Source of the DNA: Perkinsus olseni
Lineage: Eukaryota; Perkinsozoa; Perkinsida
DNA: 64,000 bases
Assembly (NCBI GenBank): GCA_013115125.1
Contig: JABANN010000007.1
Span: forward strand, 62,001 to 126,000
Reading direction: 5' to 3'
Made by a program: the position numbers and the translations under genes. The notes beneath the pieces were generated by a model that was not told where the DNA came from, made no database searches, and saw nothing but the letters and a program-made list of their open reading frames with translations. Positions 35,341-46,990 of this stretch are shown one piece after another; position 1 is the stretch's first letter, and each line of letters begins with the position of its first letter.

Positions 35341-38300
35341 TTAGACTAACATAGCATCCGGAATAATAAACATCGACCCTGGCGTTATCTGCCTACCGCT
35401 CTGGCAAACCTTATAGCCTCCCCTAGATGAGGGAAGGAGCGGAAATTCCACCTCCTGTGAAGCCCAGGTGTCAGAAAGTGGCGGTATCGGCACTGCTGCG
35501 GTGTGGCCAGTGGTGTCAGAATATTTCCCGGACCCCGACGAAGGGCTGCTAATAAAGTCATATTCATAATAAGCTGACCCATGGCCATGAGCGTTATCCC
35601 GCCGAACGCGAGAGGGTCCCGATACTCGAAGCACAACTGCCTCATGTAGGGCATGCGCTAGGCATCAGCCTCATCGCTTATCACAGTAAACTCTCGTAGC
35701 TTCTTAATTCTTTCGTCTTCCGCCGCCTAAGATGACAACATTAACGGAGTGGGGGCGGCGGCGACGTCCTCAGATACCATATCGTCTATCAGCTCTTCCT
35801 GCTGCTTAGCCACGTTAGCCCTACAATTCTCCTCAAACTGCTGTAAGAAGGTACCCAGATTATGAATGATGCAAACCTGGGACCATGGACGCTTCGCCTA
35901 CCACCACCATCACCGCCGCCAACTACACGCCTACTTCCCGTGACGTGCGCTCGTGGAGTTCAGCGTTGACGGTGTGTAATATATTATCCAGGTCAGCCGC
36001 GATTCTCTCCTCATCATCTTTATGCCGAGCTCTACTCTTTCTAGTCCTAGCCCAGACAGCATTCATCCCTCCCTCATGACACAAGGTACCCCTCACTGAA
36101 GAGCGTCTGACATCCTAATCCCGTTCAAGGCATCTTCACGAGCCTGCTTCTCCTCCGACACCGATCGCCGCACCTACTACCACATCTCCTCTCGCAATAG
36201 TGCAGGCAGTCCAAAGGCAGTACCTTCCCGAAGAGCCTCTCCCTCATAGTATCCCATTCTTCCTCATGACGTCTACGCTCCTCAGAGCACTCAGCAATCT
36301 GACCTGATTCCCATCAAGCTGACGTGCCAGGTGTTGGGATTCGAGCCTGCGACCTCGGAGCTCCTCTATTTTCTGTAGGAATGCATCCCCGACGCTTCCG
36401 TCTATGTGCCTTTTCCGCTCCTCACTTTCCTTCGCGGTACCTTCCGATACCGTGGCAAGTCTCTGATGAAAATTAGAACCTTCCTCTTCCCAGTGGATAT
36501 ACAGATCCCCACACAACCAACATGGTCCCTTATCACCTCTCCCAACAGGCCACACTTGCTTGCCCAATCACTGCTACTCTCATCGATCCGATCTACCCAC
36601 TCTCGCTGCAGTTCATCTCTGCGACCACAAAATGTCTCTTTAAACACCCTTCGCAGGTCCTCATGGCTCTCAGCGAACTTTGCTGTGAGTAGAGCCTTCA
36701 CTTCGTTCATTTTCTCCTGCTCTAGCTCATACCTGTACCAAACGTCGACAAAACTGTCGAAAGGCACCATGCTCAGCCTAATGGCTAGCCACTCCACCTT
36801 TGCTCGATCAATAGCTTCTGCTTCTCTCTACACCTCCGTGACTCATCGAGTAGCCCTTCCAAGACAGCCACGTCTGCCCTCAGCCCACTCAGTGGCTCTG
36901 ACTTCACCGTTACCTCCTCAAAAGGGCCGAGCTCTCCGATCTGCTGTCACTGATAATAGCATGCTGCCGACCCGTAGACTCCACCTTCTGATTCCGGTCG
37001 ACCGCTTGCTGCCTGAGGTCCAACAGCTCCTGTTTTGTTAGCGGGGCCAATGGAATGCCACTAGCTGATACACCTGGTTGACAAGAGTCTGAATGAAAAG
37101 CAGGGAGCAGTACATGCACTGTCACCAAGGACGGCCCAATAGCTCTACTAGTTGCAGCTGTCATGGTTGCATATGATGTGCCGCTCTGTATGGCGAAGGT
37201 ACTTCCTGTTGAGCCTTGGGAAATCCTCCGCGTGGTTGGTACTCGACTCGAGGACATTGCGACGACTTCAGCGATACAACTACAAGAGGCGGCCGATGTA
37301 GTCAGGTGCCCAATGGGGTGAGAACACAAAAAGCCGTTGAGCACTGATGCATACTGCCTGTATTAATGAGTGTTAGTCCATGCTCAGAGAGGAGGATAAT
37401 GATGACGGTAGGGATGGTACAGAGATTTTACTCTTAGAGACGGCACTGCTGCCTCGAGAAGATGACCGCCGCCGCTGATTACGAGCGTGGCGTAGGTCCC
37501 TTAGTTCCTTCTGCCAGTCATCGATTATCTCCATTAATGATGATTCACCTCCAGGATGAGCTGACGTTGCCGTTGGTGAACTCAGAGAGATGGAAGGGAC
37601 TGGGGTATCATCAACAGGAATATCTTCCTCCACCGAGTCCATCTGTCGGGTCATCATCGACGATACTTCCGAGCCCCTCTGTGTGCTACTCCTAAGGACA
37701 ACACCTGTCGCTGTACGATGCCCCAACACGCTATACCGCGGTAGGCCACACTAAGGACGCGACTAGACACCGGTCGATGGCAGCGTGGATTCCTACCAAC
37801 TAGACTCATTTGCCAACTGCGAGTCACTCGACATCTCCAATACTACCTCTCTTTATTGAACTCCATCGGGTCCATCTCTAGTCTCCAGCCTCGAGCTCCA
37901 CGACTACTGCTCACCGATGCATTGCCCCCTCCCTCCTCTTCTGCTGTCTGGTACGTATACCCCGATGTACTACCGGTGCCATGCAGTAGATCTGTGACAC
38001 CACTAACACTCAAAGGGTGTGAGAGCTCCTCTTCAAGATAAGCCCTTGTCCTCGACCCCAGCGTAGATGATGACGAGGAGACATGGAAGTCCGACCCTAG
38101 GCTGCTAGACCGAGCTGCCTCCCTCCTGGCGGATGATGTCACAGTCGACCGTTTAGAGACAGTGTTATCATCATTATCGGTATCATCCGGCGGGGCGAGA
38201 CCTCCAAGGACTGACCACCACCAAGGATACCTGACAGTGCCGCGCTGATGATAGGCCCCAAGGATCCATCCCTGATAGAGAAGAGGTCAGAAGCTGACGG

Positions 38301-38911
38301 AGAGTGTGCGGGGTTCCTCTCGACCATCCTCGTGCTAGCTCACCTATCGCGTATCTCCGGATCAGTCGGCACTGGCAGCTGATCTCTTGTGCCACCCTCA
38401 ACCCTCGGTGCATGGAATACGTAGGGATCGCCGTCTCGCCAGGTATGGTCGGGTTTACGCAGAGGGCCACCGCCGCCCCCTCGACGCTGAGGCTCCCTCC
38501 CTGTCGGCTTGCGCCGAGACGCAGCAGGCAGAACCTTCCGGTGGGGTTGATCCTAGAGAGGCTTTACAATCCCGCTAGGCATGCATCCAAGGCTTTGTGA
38601 CTACCTTCACCTTCGAGCGGCGCGCGACCTCTCCGCTCGCGAATCTAGCCCGTACCAGCTTTATTTTATTTCCGAAATCCTCTACAGTATTCACAGTGGT
38701 GATGTCTATACCAGAATGAAGCAAGACAGATGCCCCCAGGCCCGAGAGCAACCGCATTATCTACCAAGCAGGCTTATCACTACTATGATGCCAGAGAGCA
38801 TGTTAATACCTCTATCACATCATCCTCGTTCTCAACGAAAGGTTTCACCAACTCCTGCACATCGGCCGCCATGCCGGCCTCCTCATGGGTCGACGAAAGA
38901 GACGATGACAT
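35341..38911 (-). CDS. Multi-exon coiled-coil protein, unknown
   Basis: Start ATG at 38911 (MSSSLSSTHEEAGMAADVQE); exon joins give DDVIE|IMRLLSGLGASVLLHSGI then TVEDFGNKIKLVRARFAS. Later islands: DWQKELRDLRHARNQRRRSS (~37500), LRADVAVLEGLLDESRRCRE (36840-36890), FDSFVDVWYRYELEQEKMNE and AESHEDLRRVFKETFCGRRD (~36700), HQRLATVSEGTAKESEERKR (~36440), RHKDDEERIAADLDNILHTV (~36000), DERIKKLREFTVISDEADA (~35690), and a last exon ending TPGSMFIIPDAMLV at 35341. The heptad-like charged segments predict coiled coil; a structural or cytoskeletal role is only a guess. At least nine introns are required and several joins are unresolved, so it may be two genes. Confidence 0.4.
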
Positions 38912-39153
38912 GTGCGACGCCGATCCGACTAACTTAAAATGGAAAACGCGCCAACATAGTGCCACGCGCCATAAAATATCGCGCGCGCCCCGAGACGGTC
39001 CAAGATCGCGTCTCTCTAAGTGTCGGGTTGCCGCCCCCCACTATTGCTGCACAACGATCGGGGTTATCCAGGAAATGAATCCATTTCTAATTGTCTTGCA
39101 CAGCTCCTGTTGCCCGTCGTCTTCCATCGGTGCGCCATCCCCGGTGTTCACCA

Positions 39154-41293
39154 TCATCTCTTCTTCTTTCTCGGCCGCTTCTTCCCCGGCTCCATAATAT
39201 ACGCCACCTCAGCATCAGCTCCACACCGCATGAGCTCGGCTATCCACCCACGCTGTCTCGCTGATAGGTCGTCTCCAGGACCCTTCACTTCAACAAAACG
39301 CGCGCGCTGCCCTTGCCAAAGGGTAAGGTCTGGCATCCCTCCGCCCCAGTACCGCATGTCTGATAGTATACGTGTGAAGACTCTCACAAGAATACCAGCC
39401 CCCATGCATTGTGCTAGGCCTGCCAAAGCTTCTGGACTCCACGGTTCTACCTGTTGAATAGCCCCCTCCTGGTCACCAGGGGAGCTAGAGGTATGAACCC
39501 ACGTCAGGCCAACGAAGCGAAGGGGCGGTTGTTCCACTTCTCGCGACGCACGGATGACCTCTAGTGCCAACTGATGAGGCTCCAGGCGAGAGATCTCCTC
39601 TAGTCTAGCTCTAACACGAACAGCTCGGTCCAAGTAACCCTCTACGTACAGATCCCCAGGGTAGAGTTGGCAAGGGCTCACTACAGTACCCCTCCCCTCA
39701 GCATCCTCGATCAAATGGCGCCAAAGCAGTAAGGACATAAGTCGCCGCACCAAACTTCCCTCGTCGTGGACTCCGGGCCAACCTAAGTGCCGCAATGTAG
39801 CCGCCTCCACTCGACCATAGCTCCGTCCTGGCCCGCAATCGGCAATAGCATATCGATTAACAACGATATCAAAGGCTTGAGGCCCCCCTCCCTTGAGAGC
39901 TGACATCTCAGGGTACGGTATTCTGACAATGGGCTCCAGCTGTTGGGAAGGCCCAGCATCCAAGTCTATCTCCTCCATACAAGCCTTCGCTAATATGCCT
40001 TTGAATTCTCGCTGCCTACCGAGATGGCTTAAGTCAATGCGGAGTCTATGCAGGTGCTTAGCCAACCTACTAGGGTTCTGCAGTGTCGATGGCATCTTGT
40101 CGATAAGCCAACGTAGCGTAATAACGGCTTGCTCCCACTCCTTAGCCCTCTCCAACGCCCATACACTATGCCATACAAAACTGACAAGATGCCACCAACA
40201 AGTGAGCCTCGACTGCCATGGCTCAAGGGACTTCAACCTTCGTGTAACATCATCCAGATGGACGTCTACAAAGTTCATAATCGCCCGTCCAAGGGCCGCC
40301 AACTCCGTCGCACCACGGGGCCCGAGCTCCCACAGATGATTACCATACAACCCCACTCGAAGGAGCTCATATTCTCCACGGTCGAGCAACCAAGGTATAG
40401 TAGACAGAGAAGCATGCTGGAAGGCAGACCGAAACTTACCAGCCTTCGATAGAACGAGAGACTTCGGTATGGTCACCAGACGGAAGGCAACAGTAGACGA
40501 TGCATATTCCTGCGGGCTGCCACCTAGTACCTCCAATAGAGCGGTGGCGATAGCAAAGGCCCTCACAGCCACTACTGTCAGCCTAACGTAGGAAGGTTGC
40601 CGCAGCGCCGTAAGGACCATAGACATGTCTAGGACCCCAGCTGATCTACCAAGTGTCCGTTGACGGCCGCTGAACTCAGATCGGATGGCGTTGAGGAGTG
40701 AAGCCTTGGCACCACTGTTGGGTAAGCCCAGGGCTACGGCTAGCCTCCGCAGAGCAGTGGCGTCTAATGATACCAGTAAGTTAGTCATCAGGCCACCACC
40801 CTGCAGCAGCACCTCGGGCTTCCACCCAATAGAGTCGAAACCACTGAGCACCTCAGCCTCCTCGAAGGTCAGGATGTGTTCCGCTGGCGACAAGCGAGTG
40901 TGATAGATGAAGCCTCGTTGAAAGAGCTCCTCATCACCAGCCCCATCGGTAGTATGCCACTTGGGCCACTTCCTGCCTGCCAATGCAGCAAGCCGGCGTA
41001 CGGCTGTGAGACTCAGCCCATTCACAGCCTTCAACAGGCTATACTCCTCCTCATGAAGGTAACTGGTATAACCCTGAAGACGATCAGATGAACAACTATG
41101 CCAAGCAGCAACGGTCTCACACCTTTGGTGGCTGCGATCGTTCCCTCCGTGCAAGGTCGTCCATTATGAGCTCACAAGCGCATATTAGAGCCTCACCCGC
41201 GGCCGCGTGTGCCTCATGTCCCTTGACCGGCGGACTATCAGCCTCCGCGGTATCACTATCCGAAGACAGCAATACCACAGGCGAATCAGTCAT
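39154..41293 (-). CDS. FAN1: FAN1-type structure-specific nuclease (VRR-NUC)
   Basis: Two exons resolved by frame: 41123-41293 and 39154-41073, with a 49-nt intron (GTGTGAG..CTTCAG); 696 residues. The C-terminus is a textbook VRR-NUC fold: GGGMPDLTLWQGQRARFVEV followed by KGPGDDLSARQRGWIAEL, giving likely catalytic Asp639, Glu652 and Lys654; the upstream HLGWPGVHDEGS matches the FAN1 GW..G.H.EGS segment. Exon 2 opens with the FAN1-like helical start YTSYLHEEEYSLLKAVNGLS. In animals FAN1 is a 5' flap endonuclease/exonuclease in interstrand-crosslink repair. The N-terminal UBZ zinc finger of human FAN1 is not seen; instead there is a short acidic start (VVLLSSDSDTAEAD) resembling a SUMO-interacting motif. 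The basic tail KKRPRKKKR may be an NLS. Confidence 0.9.
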
Positions 41294-41520
41294 GAGGACT
41301 CAACCAGGGAGGGGCCTCCGAAAGAAGAATTGACCAGCACGTCAACCCAACAGAGGAGTGAGCAAAACTGTGATGAATTAGCCTCATCGCCACGAGCAGC
41401 AGTCGTGGTGAGAATGATAGAGCCGGCCACTGACCTTCACTAGGCCGGCACTGCCCCCCCATACAAGTGGGAGACGTGTGACCTGTCCACGCATCTCTAG
41501 GGTCGTTGTTAGTGATGACA

Positions 41521-41983
41521 CTACCTATGCTGTAGTGCAATAACCTGAGCCATCATCGGGAGGTCGATGTCCCCTCCCTGATGGACTTGAGCAGGGATGT
41601 CGAGATCCAGCTGCTTCTCACCGGATACCGTCCCAACCGCCTCGACAACCCTGCAGCAAACAGACTCACACCACCCAGTTCCACAGCACTGCTACTGCTG
41701 CCTACACAATGTCTCCGCTGCTTGGCGCTGATGCCCCGGCTGGGGACTTGCATAGGACCTGCTCCCCGTCAGGAGCCATAAGATGGAATTCGCCCTCGCT
41801 ACTGCCGCCGCCACTAAGCTGAGAAGATATTGTCAGTACGCATGAGTATGGCGGGTATAGGTGGAAAGCAGAGATGGTTTACCAAGGAAAATTGCCTACC
41901 TTCCCAATCAACCTCACACGGCAGCCTTTCATAGCAGTCATGTGACTACCATCGACCAATGGGCAAGAGAGGTTAGTGCTCAT
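41521..41983 (-). CDS. RPA3: RPA3-like (RPA14) single-strand DNA-binding subunit, three exons
   Basis: No single ORF reveals this gene; it appears when exons 41900-41983, 41706-41818 and 41521-41650 are joined, with introns of 81 and 55 nt (GTAGGC..CTCAG, GTAGGC..TGCAG). The product is 108 residues, close to RPA3 size. The OB-fold pattern fits: LVDGSHMTAMKGCRVRLIGK resembles 'VNGSLLPSYVGKTVRLVGKV', then EFHLMAPDGEQVLCK, then DIVVVEAVGTVSGEKQLDLD and DIDLPMMAQVIALQHR, matching 'YVEVIGKV..D' and 'DLDLYNKVVELTH'. RPA3 is the small trimerisation subunit of the replication protein A complex. It lies 228 bp upstream of FAN1 on the same strand. Confidence 0.72.
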
Positions 41984-43002
41984 AGTGGTGAGGGAGATTA
42001 CACAAGCTGACTAAAGGGTACGGGCGTCCACTGGACGACATGATGCAGCAGACGGTACTTCTGCAAACGACGACTGTAAGAGTATGCCCTCCCCACAGAT
42101 GTGGTGCAGCACTCCAACACAATACAATAGACAATGCATAACTAAAGCGCTGGGCGAGAAGGAGCGACCAATTAAAGCATGACTGAGTCTTATCATGACG
42201 ACTATGATAATGTCTGGTGACGCTTGAGCCCCCGTACTCGCTCTGTCTCAGTAGCCTTCGATCATCACCAGCTGGGTGGTGAGACCTTCCACTCACTCCA
42301 TTCCACTGCGATGCCAGCCACTGACTCTCAACACTCGAACTCTCGCCTGCTACATAAGTAGATAAAGCTGTCGTAGAGAATGGATCTCAGATCTCATGAG
42401 CAGCGTGCGAGCGGGTACGCTTCTTCTGAGAGAAGCGTTCACGGATTGTCCAGGCAAGTATACGTCACTCAGTGGTAAAAGACCAAGCAGCCGCCTGGCT
42501 ACCGAACTGGAAGCCGCGGCTTGGACCTACTTTCTGAGGGTTGAGTAGCCCTTCATTTCCCTAACAGCACTCGAGAACACCACCAATGACCGACAGAAGT
42601 TGAAAAGGACTCTTACTCTAGTACGTCTACGCAGGGATAGTATAGTACAGAGGCATTGCCTCCTCGAGCATCACTGGGCACTAGTGCGCCGCCATAAGGA
42701 GTGCGCTGCCGGAAAAGACAGCGAATCATAAGGAAAAACACACTTAGCCTCGGCAGTATCTACTTGTTAACCTCACAGGGCCCAAAGCCAAAAAAGTTGA
42801 GCCCTTCCTCAATACTATAGGTACATCCACTGCTTCCTACAAGCACAGTGGCTAAAGGAGGAAAGGGCCAAAGAAAAATTCTCAGATGAGACCAGCGGTG
42901 AATTGAGGTGAGTGCCGAGTCAGCGAAGTATGAAAAAAACGAACAGAGGTGGAGCCATAAGACTCTATTCGGTGATAACTATTCACAATAAGCTGTTATA
43001 GC
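41984..43002. other. ~1 kb without a supported gene
   Basis: Only short ORFs without domain resemblance on either strand; probably the 5' region of the RPA3-like gene and the 3' region of the Mei2-like gene. No tRNA or repeat seen. Confidence 0.45.
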
Positions 43003-44034
43003 CTATAAAACCACGTACGGTTTAACCGAGACAGCACGACCATCAATAGACAAAGGACACGGTAGAGATGAATAATAATACTTATTGAGTACGAATGCTG
43101 CAGTTTTATCGGAGTCAAATGTGACAAAGCCAAAACCTCTGTTGCTGCCGGTGCGAAGGTCCCTAACTAGAGAACAGTCAACTACGCCGGTACCGCGAGG
43201 GATACAGTTGAGTATAGCCTCTCGCATAGAATCTTCGCTAACACCGGCGTGAATGCCACCAATGAAGACCTTTCTTGGATCTGGACGTCCATGCTTGCGA
43301 GCTTCCTTATTTGACTTCCTACGTGAGAGAGTCTTATCACCACTCCTGCAAGTGAATGGAATGCGGATACCATGTTGATCAAGCACTATGGGCTTGACAT
43401 TCTCAGGCAGCTGATCGAAGGGTGAACTGGCAACATGAGCAACATTGGCTTCATAACCTTGTATACGGGCCCAACAACAGGTACAAGACTTGGAACTGTT
43501 GCCGCTGAGCGGTAGCCTTACACCATTCGTTCTCAATATGAAATATTGTGCGAACAGTGGCGACCGGAAGTTGATGAAGCCGTAACCCATGTTCGTACCG
43601 TGAGCAAAGTCTGTTGGCAAGTAAATAAAGTCGTAGGTACCACGGAAACCACACGTCTCCATGAATTCCCACAGTAACTCATGTGTGTACTTCAAAGGAA
43701 TATCACGTAACATGACTGTGGTGAGTTCCCTGTTACCGCTGACGCTCGGCGGCACATAGTGAGCGAAGAGACCATTCGGTGGCATATACTGGGCGGAGGG
43801 ACCGTTCGGAGACAAACAACAGCCGAGAAGAAGACCGTTCGCGGAGTGATGGCCATCGACGCTCAAGGACTTATGTCGCAACTGTGCCGGGTCAGTCTCA
43901 TGATCCTTATTGTAAGCAAAGCCCTTCATTGGGGGGCAAGAGCTGGTACGGCGTGTTTGGCGTTCATCACACAACTCAGAAGGGATCCGAACTTCTATGA
44001 AGGTGTTGTGAGTCTCGATTGCAGTGTTGAGCAT
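43003..44034 (-). CDS. Mei2-like RNA-binding protein with two RRMs
   Basis: About 343 residues from ATG 44034 (MLNTAIETHNTFIEVRIPSE); the frame is open upstream to 44253 but that part reads like a leader. RRM 1 is of the Mei2 C-terminal type (RRM_2): TTVMLRDIPLKYTHELLWEF, FRGTYDFIYLPTDFAHGTN, then MGYGFINFRSPLFAQYFI. RRM 2 is canonical: RKVFIGGIHAGVSEDSMREA, GVVDCSLVRDLRTGSNRG, with RNP1 RGFGFVTF and ending in GRAVSVKPYVVL. Between them is a basic linker (TLSRRKSNKEARKHGRPDPR). In fission yeast and plants Mei2-type proteins bind RNA to control meiosis or differentiation; whether that holds here is inference. Confidence 0.8.
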   Translation of the reverse strand: MLNTAIETHNTFIEVRIPSELCDERQTRRTSSCPPMKGFAYNKDHETDPAQLRHKSLSVDGHHSANGLLLGCCLSPNGPSAQYMPPNGLFAHYVPPSVSGNRELTTVMLRDIPLKYTHELLWEFMETCGFRGTYDFIYLPTDFAHGTNMGYGFINFRSPLFAQYFILRTNGVRLPLSGNSSKSCTCCWARIQGYEANVAHVASSPFDQLPENVKPIVLDQHGIRIPFTCRSGDKTLSRRKSNKEARKHGRPDPRKVFIGGIHAGVSEDSMREAILNCIPRGTGVVDCSLVRDLRTGSNRGFGFVTFDSDKTAAFVLNKYYYSSLPCPLSIDGRAVSVKPYVVL

Positions 44035-44253
44035 GGGTGCTTGAAAGAAGGTAAACGACGATAATGAAAAAAGGACAATAACTGCAGCAGTTGAACCGTG
44101 AAAATCCACTACACGACTCAGAAGACTCGAATCCACCGTTCCCTCTTCCTGTGTGTAAATGGTGCAGCACGCAAAGCCCACGGGGAAATCAGGCCCCAAG
44201 CTCAGTACCCAAGCGGCCCGGGGAATACTTTCAGCTTCAACAACATCTGACAA

Positions 44254-45028
44254 ATTCAGATCAATTTGGTCCCCGACAATTTGGAGCGTACCAACTCAAA
44301 TACAATTGGTTTGTGACTTAAAACCTTCTTCGAAGACTTCGAAGGAATTCAAATCGAATCCCAACTTTCGGCGAGGAATCAACTATTTCGGGCGAGCGAG
44401 ATTGCCAGATCCCATCGAAGTGTTATGCGTGCAAGTCATGATCTTCGCCGAAGACTCTTCGGCCGTGTACTGGAACCCGACAATATATTGTACTGATTTG
44501 AAGCAGTCCTCTCCGGCTCCATGGCATAGTTTACGGCCTAAGAAAGACACTGGGGAAAGAAAAAGGCTCGATAGCACACGCTAGAACGCATACACAATGT
44601 GTGTCACACATATACGCAAAACCAAGTAACGACATGAGAGTCAGGTGTGATCGGGGACCAATAAAGCGCTGTATCAGCGATAGTGGTTGCAGATATAGGT
44701 CCACAACTGCGAAATGCCAAAGCTGTATGTAGCCGTGTGATGTTGTATATAGCCGGACGTAGTGATCATTACAGGCGTGACGTAGACAGCGTGGTGACGA
44801 GAATGGATAGACGCCTGGATGCTCGGTTTCAACCGTGTATCCAGTTGATTCCGATCTAGTACAGGAGGACCTTCGTATCATGACCCCGGAAAGTTATCGG
44901 CGAGCTTTCTGTTTCTTCGAGGGCTCGCCGTGCTTCTGTGACACCGGAAGTTTTACCGACGATATGCCAATCCTCGTCATTTCGGTCTCTCCCGCCGATT
45001 TCGCAGAGTTACCGAAAAACCGAAACTC
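44254..45028. other. Intergenic region between Mei2-like and protease genes
   Basis: Overlapping ORFs on both strands without convincing domains. It contains the promoters of the divergent Mei2-like gene (minus) and protease copy 1 (plus). Confidence 0.4.
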
Positions 45029-46347
45029 TTGAGCTGTAACTGCTCAAGATCCCCTCTGCTGTGTACTAACGTGCAATTCGACGCGCTACTGGAATCTCCT
45101 GGAGGTGGGAATGCGATCGTCAAAAGGTGTCCCTCCGTCTGCCAGAGAGCGGATCGTGTGTGGCTGGAGCTCGTAGTGTTTCTAGCCCTCATGACGTCGC
45201 TGCTTGCTTCTTCGCTGTATATGATGTACTCGGCACGGTCAAATGTTGTGACCTTCCCCTTCCGAGACAGCACGCACTTCGATCGAACCTCCGCCGGTCT
45301 CGTTCTTGATAAGCAGCCATTAACTCTCTCGGTCGATTCTGGCACAGCTAGATTGCTCGTGATCTACGGGAAATGGTTCGAGAGTGTTCATGGTGAAGGT
45401 AGCTGCGAGGAACTGGATATCACTTGTTATTTCTGTCCAGCGGAGAAACTTTGTGACCATATCGAAACACGGAAGATTTTTTAAGTTGAGTTACAAAGCT
45501 GACAAGGAGGTTTACCACTACGTACAGCATACTGGAGCTCTACTGGTAGGTGAGTCCACAGTGGATATTACTTTTGGTTTGGTGGTTAATCACAGCTGCG
45601 TGTATGACACCCTTCCCACTCTGAAGTTGGGACTATCATTCGGCCGACCGGACATACCCCAAAACTTTTCTGCAGCAATTGAAGGACTCTAATGTCATCG
45701 ACAGACTATCCTACTCAATATCTCTCGAGCAGGGTGAGGATGTTGAAGACGGCAAGCTTGTCGTTGGGGGTACGCCAAGCAATAATGCCGATACGGTTCA
45801 CATCCGACTTTGACGGCGGCCGAAGTCGTATCGCAAGATTTTTATTCCCATCGTTGCTGTGAGGCAAATGTATAATGATAACGTCACCCGGGAGAGCTTA
45901 CCCAGAGGTTTCTCACCGCAACCCCTTCCCCCAAAGTTACATTTGATCGATTCGGGCACAAGCGATGTTCCCCGTGATATCTTCGATGCTTTCATCCGAA
46001 ACTTAAAGGCTACCGTCGCTGCATTCGATCCAACTGACGCTAAAGTTCATGAAAATATACTGTGGGAGGGCGACGATCTACCAGTACAGCTGATTCGACC
46101 GAGTCATGTGAAGTTCCTGCCCACTATTATCTACTCAGTGGTCGCGGAGGGAGGGGACATCGTTAATATTAAGATATCCCCAGAGCATTATGTTGGCTCG
46201 TGCTCCGAGGCTAGATGCGCAGTGTATATTAGTGTCACGGAGCGAACCCTGGTCTGTCTAGGACAGCCGTTCTTCCGGGCATACATCACTCATGTGGACC
46301 TTGAGGAGAAGCTTCTGTCAGTAACCCCATATCCTCGGCGCCAATGA
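45029..46347 (+). pseudogene. Pepsin-family aspartic protease, broken copy
   Basis: Close paralogue of the intact gene at 46991. The first part has a hydrophobic anchor (ELVVFLALMTSLLASSLYMM) and first active-site motif LSVDSGTARLLVIYG (near 45330). The frame then changes near 45480, at a T-rich run where the ORF hits a stop, continues in another frame (KADKEVYHYVQHTGALLVGE), shifts again near 45665 at an A/T run, and meets an in-frame TGA near 45812. The last part resumes with LHLIDSGTSDVPRDIFDAF (second active-site Asp, near 45945) and ends with CLGQPFFRAYITHVDLEEK. Two frame changes plus a stop suggest a decayed gene; the two run-associated shifts could alternatively be sequencing errors, but the TGA is not so explained. 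Not predicted functional. Confidence 0.7.
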
Positions 46348-46990
46348 GGATTGTGCGGAAGCGAAAATAAGATCGAAAAAAGACTCTTAGGCCTGTCGTG
46401 ATGGGCATCTTCTGGATTCCGCTGCGCCCAACTTCATGCTGGATTCATGCTGGTAGACGAAGGTTGTTGTTGTTGTTCCGCTTGGTATGCGCATGTTCAC
46501 GATTGTGATGTTAGTAACGGACTGTTGTTTTGCTCTTGACTTGGACGGACACGAGGATCACTGTGCTCACGTGGGTTAGAAGTATATAACTTGAATGATG
46601 TGAAGTGTTAATTCACGTAAGAAATCTTTAATGATCATACCCGCCGTGGCTCTCCCCCTCACCCACATGATGCGCGATTCGCCTTACCTATACTCCGGAG
46701 CGGTTAGGTTAAAAGTAAAATAACTACATCGCAATCCTTATCGTGCGCACCTGCTGCTGAGCGGAATGACACTGATAGAATCATCGTCGTTGTTTATTTA
46801 CACAGGACCAAGTTCGGCTTTTATGAACTGATCGTCTGCGAGCGTTCTCTGGGTTGGAAGGAGCACATCATTCGGCTGAGAGAGTTCGGGGTGGACTAGC
46901 CGCGTCAAGTTTAGGAGAGTAACTACGCAATCGGGTTCGATAAGCATGTGGGCCTCGCCTCCAAGTTAGCTGATGTTAATCCTTTGAATC
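46348..46990. other. Spacer between tandem proteases
   Basis: About 640 bp with no coding features that I can support; the likely promoter of the intact protease and the terminator of the broken copy. Confidence 0.45.

Noticed and set aside
39893-40452. Overlapping plus-strand ORFs opposite FAN1
   Set aside because: Antisense shadows of a clearly conserved coding exon.
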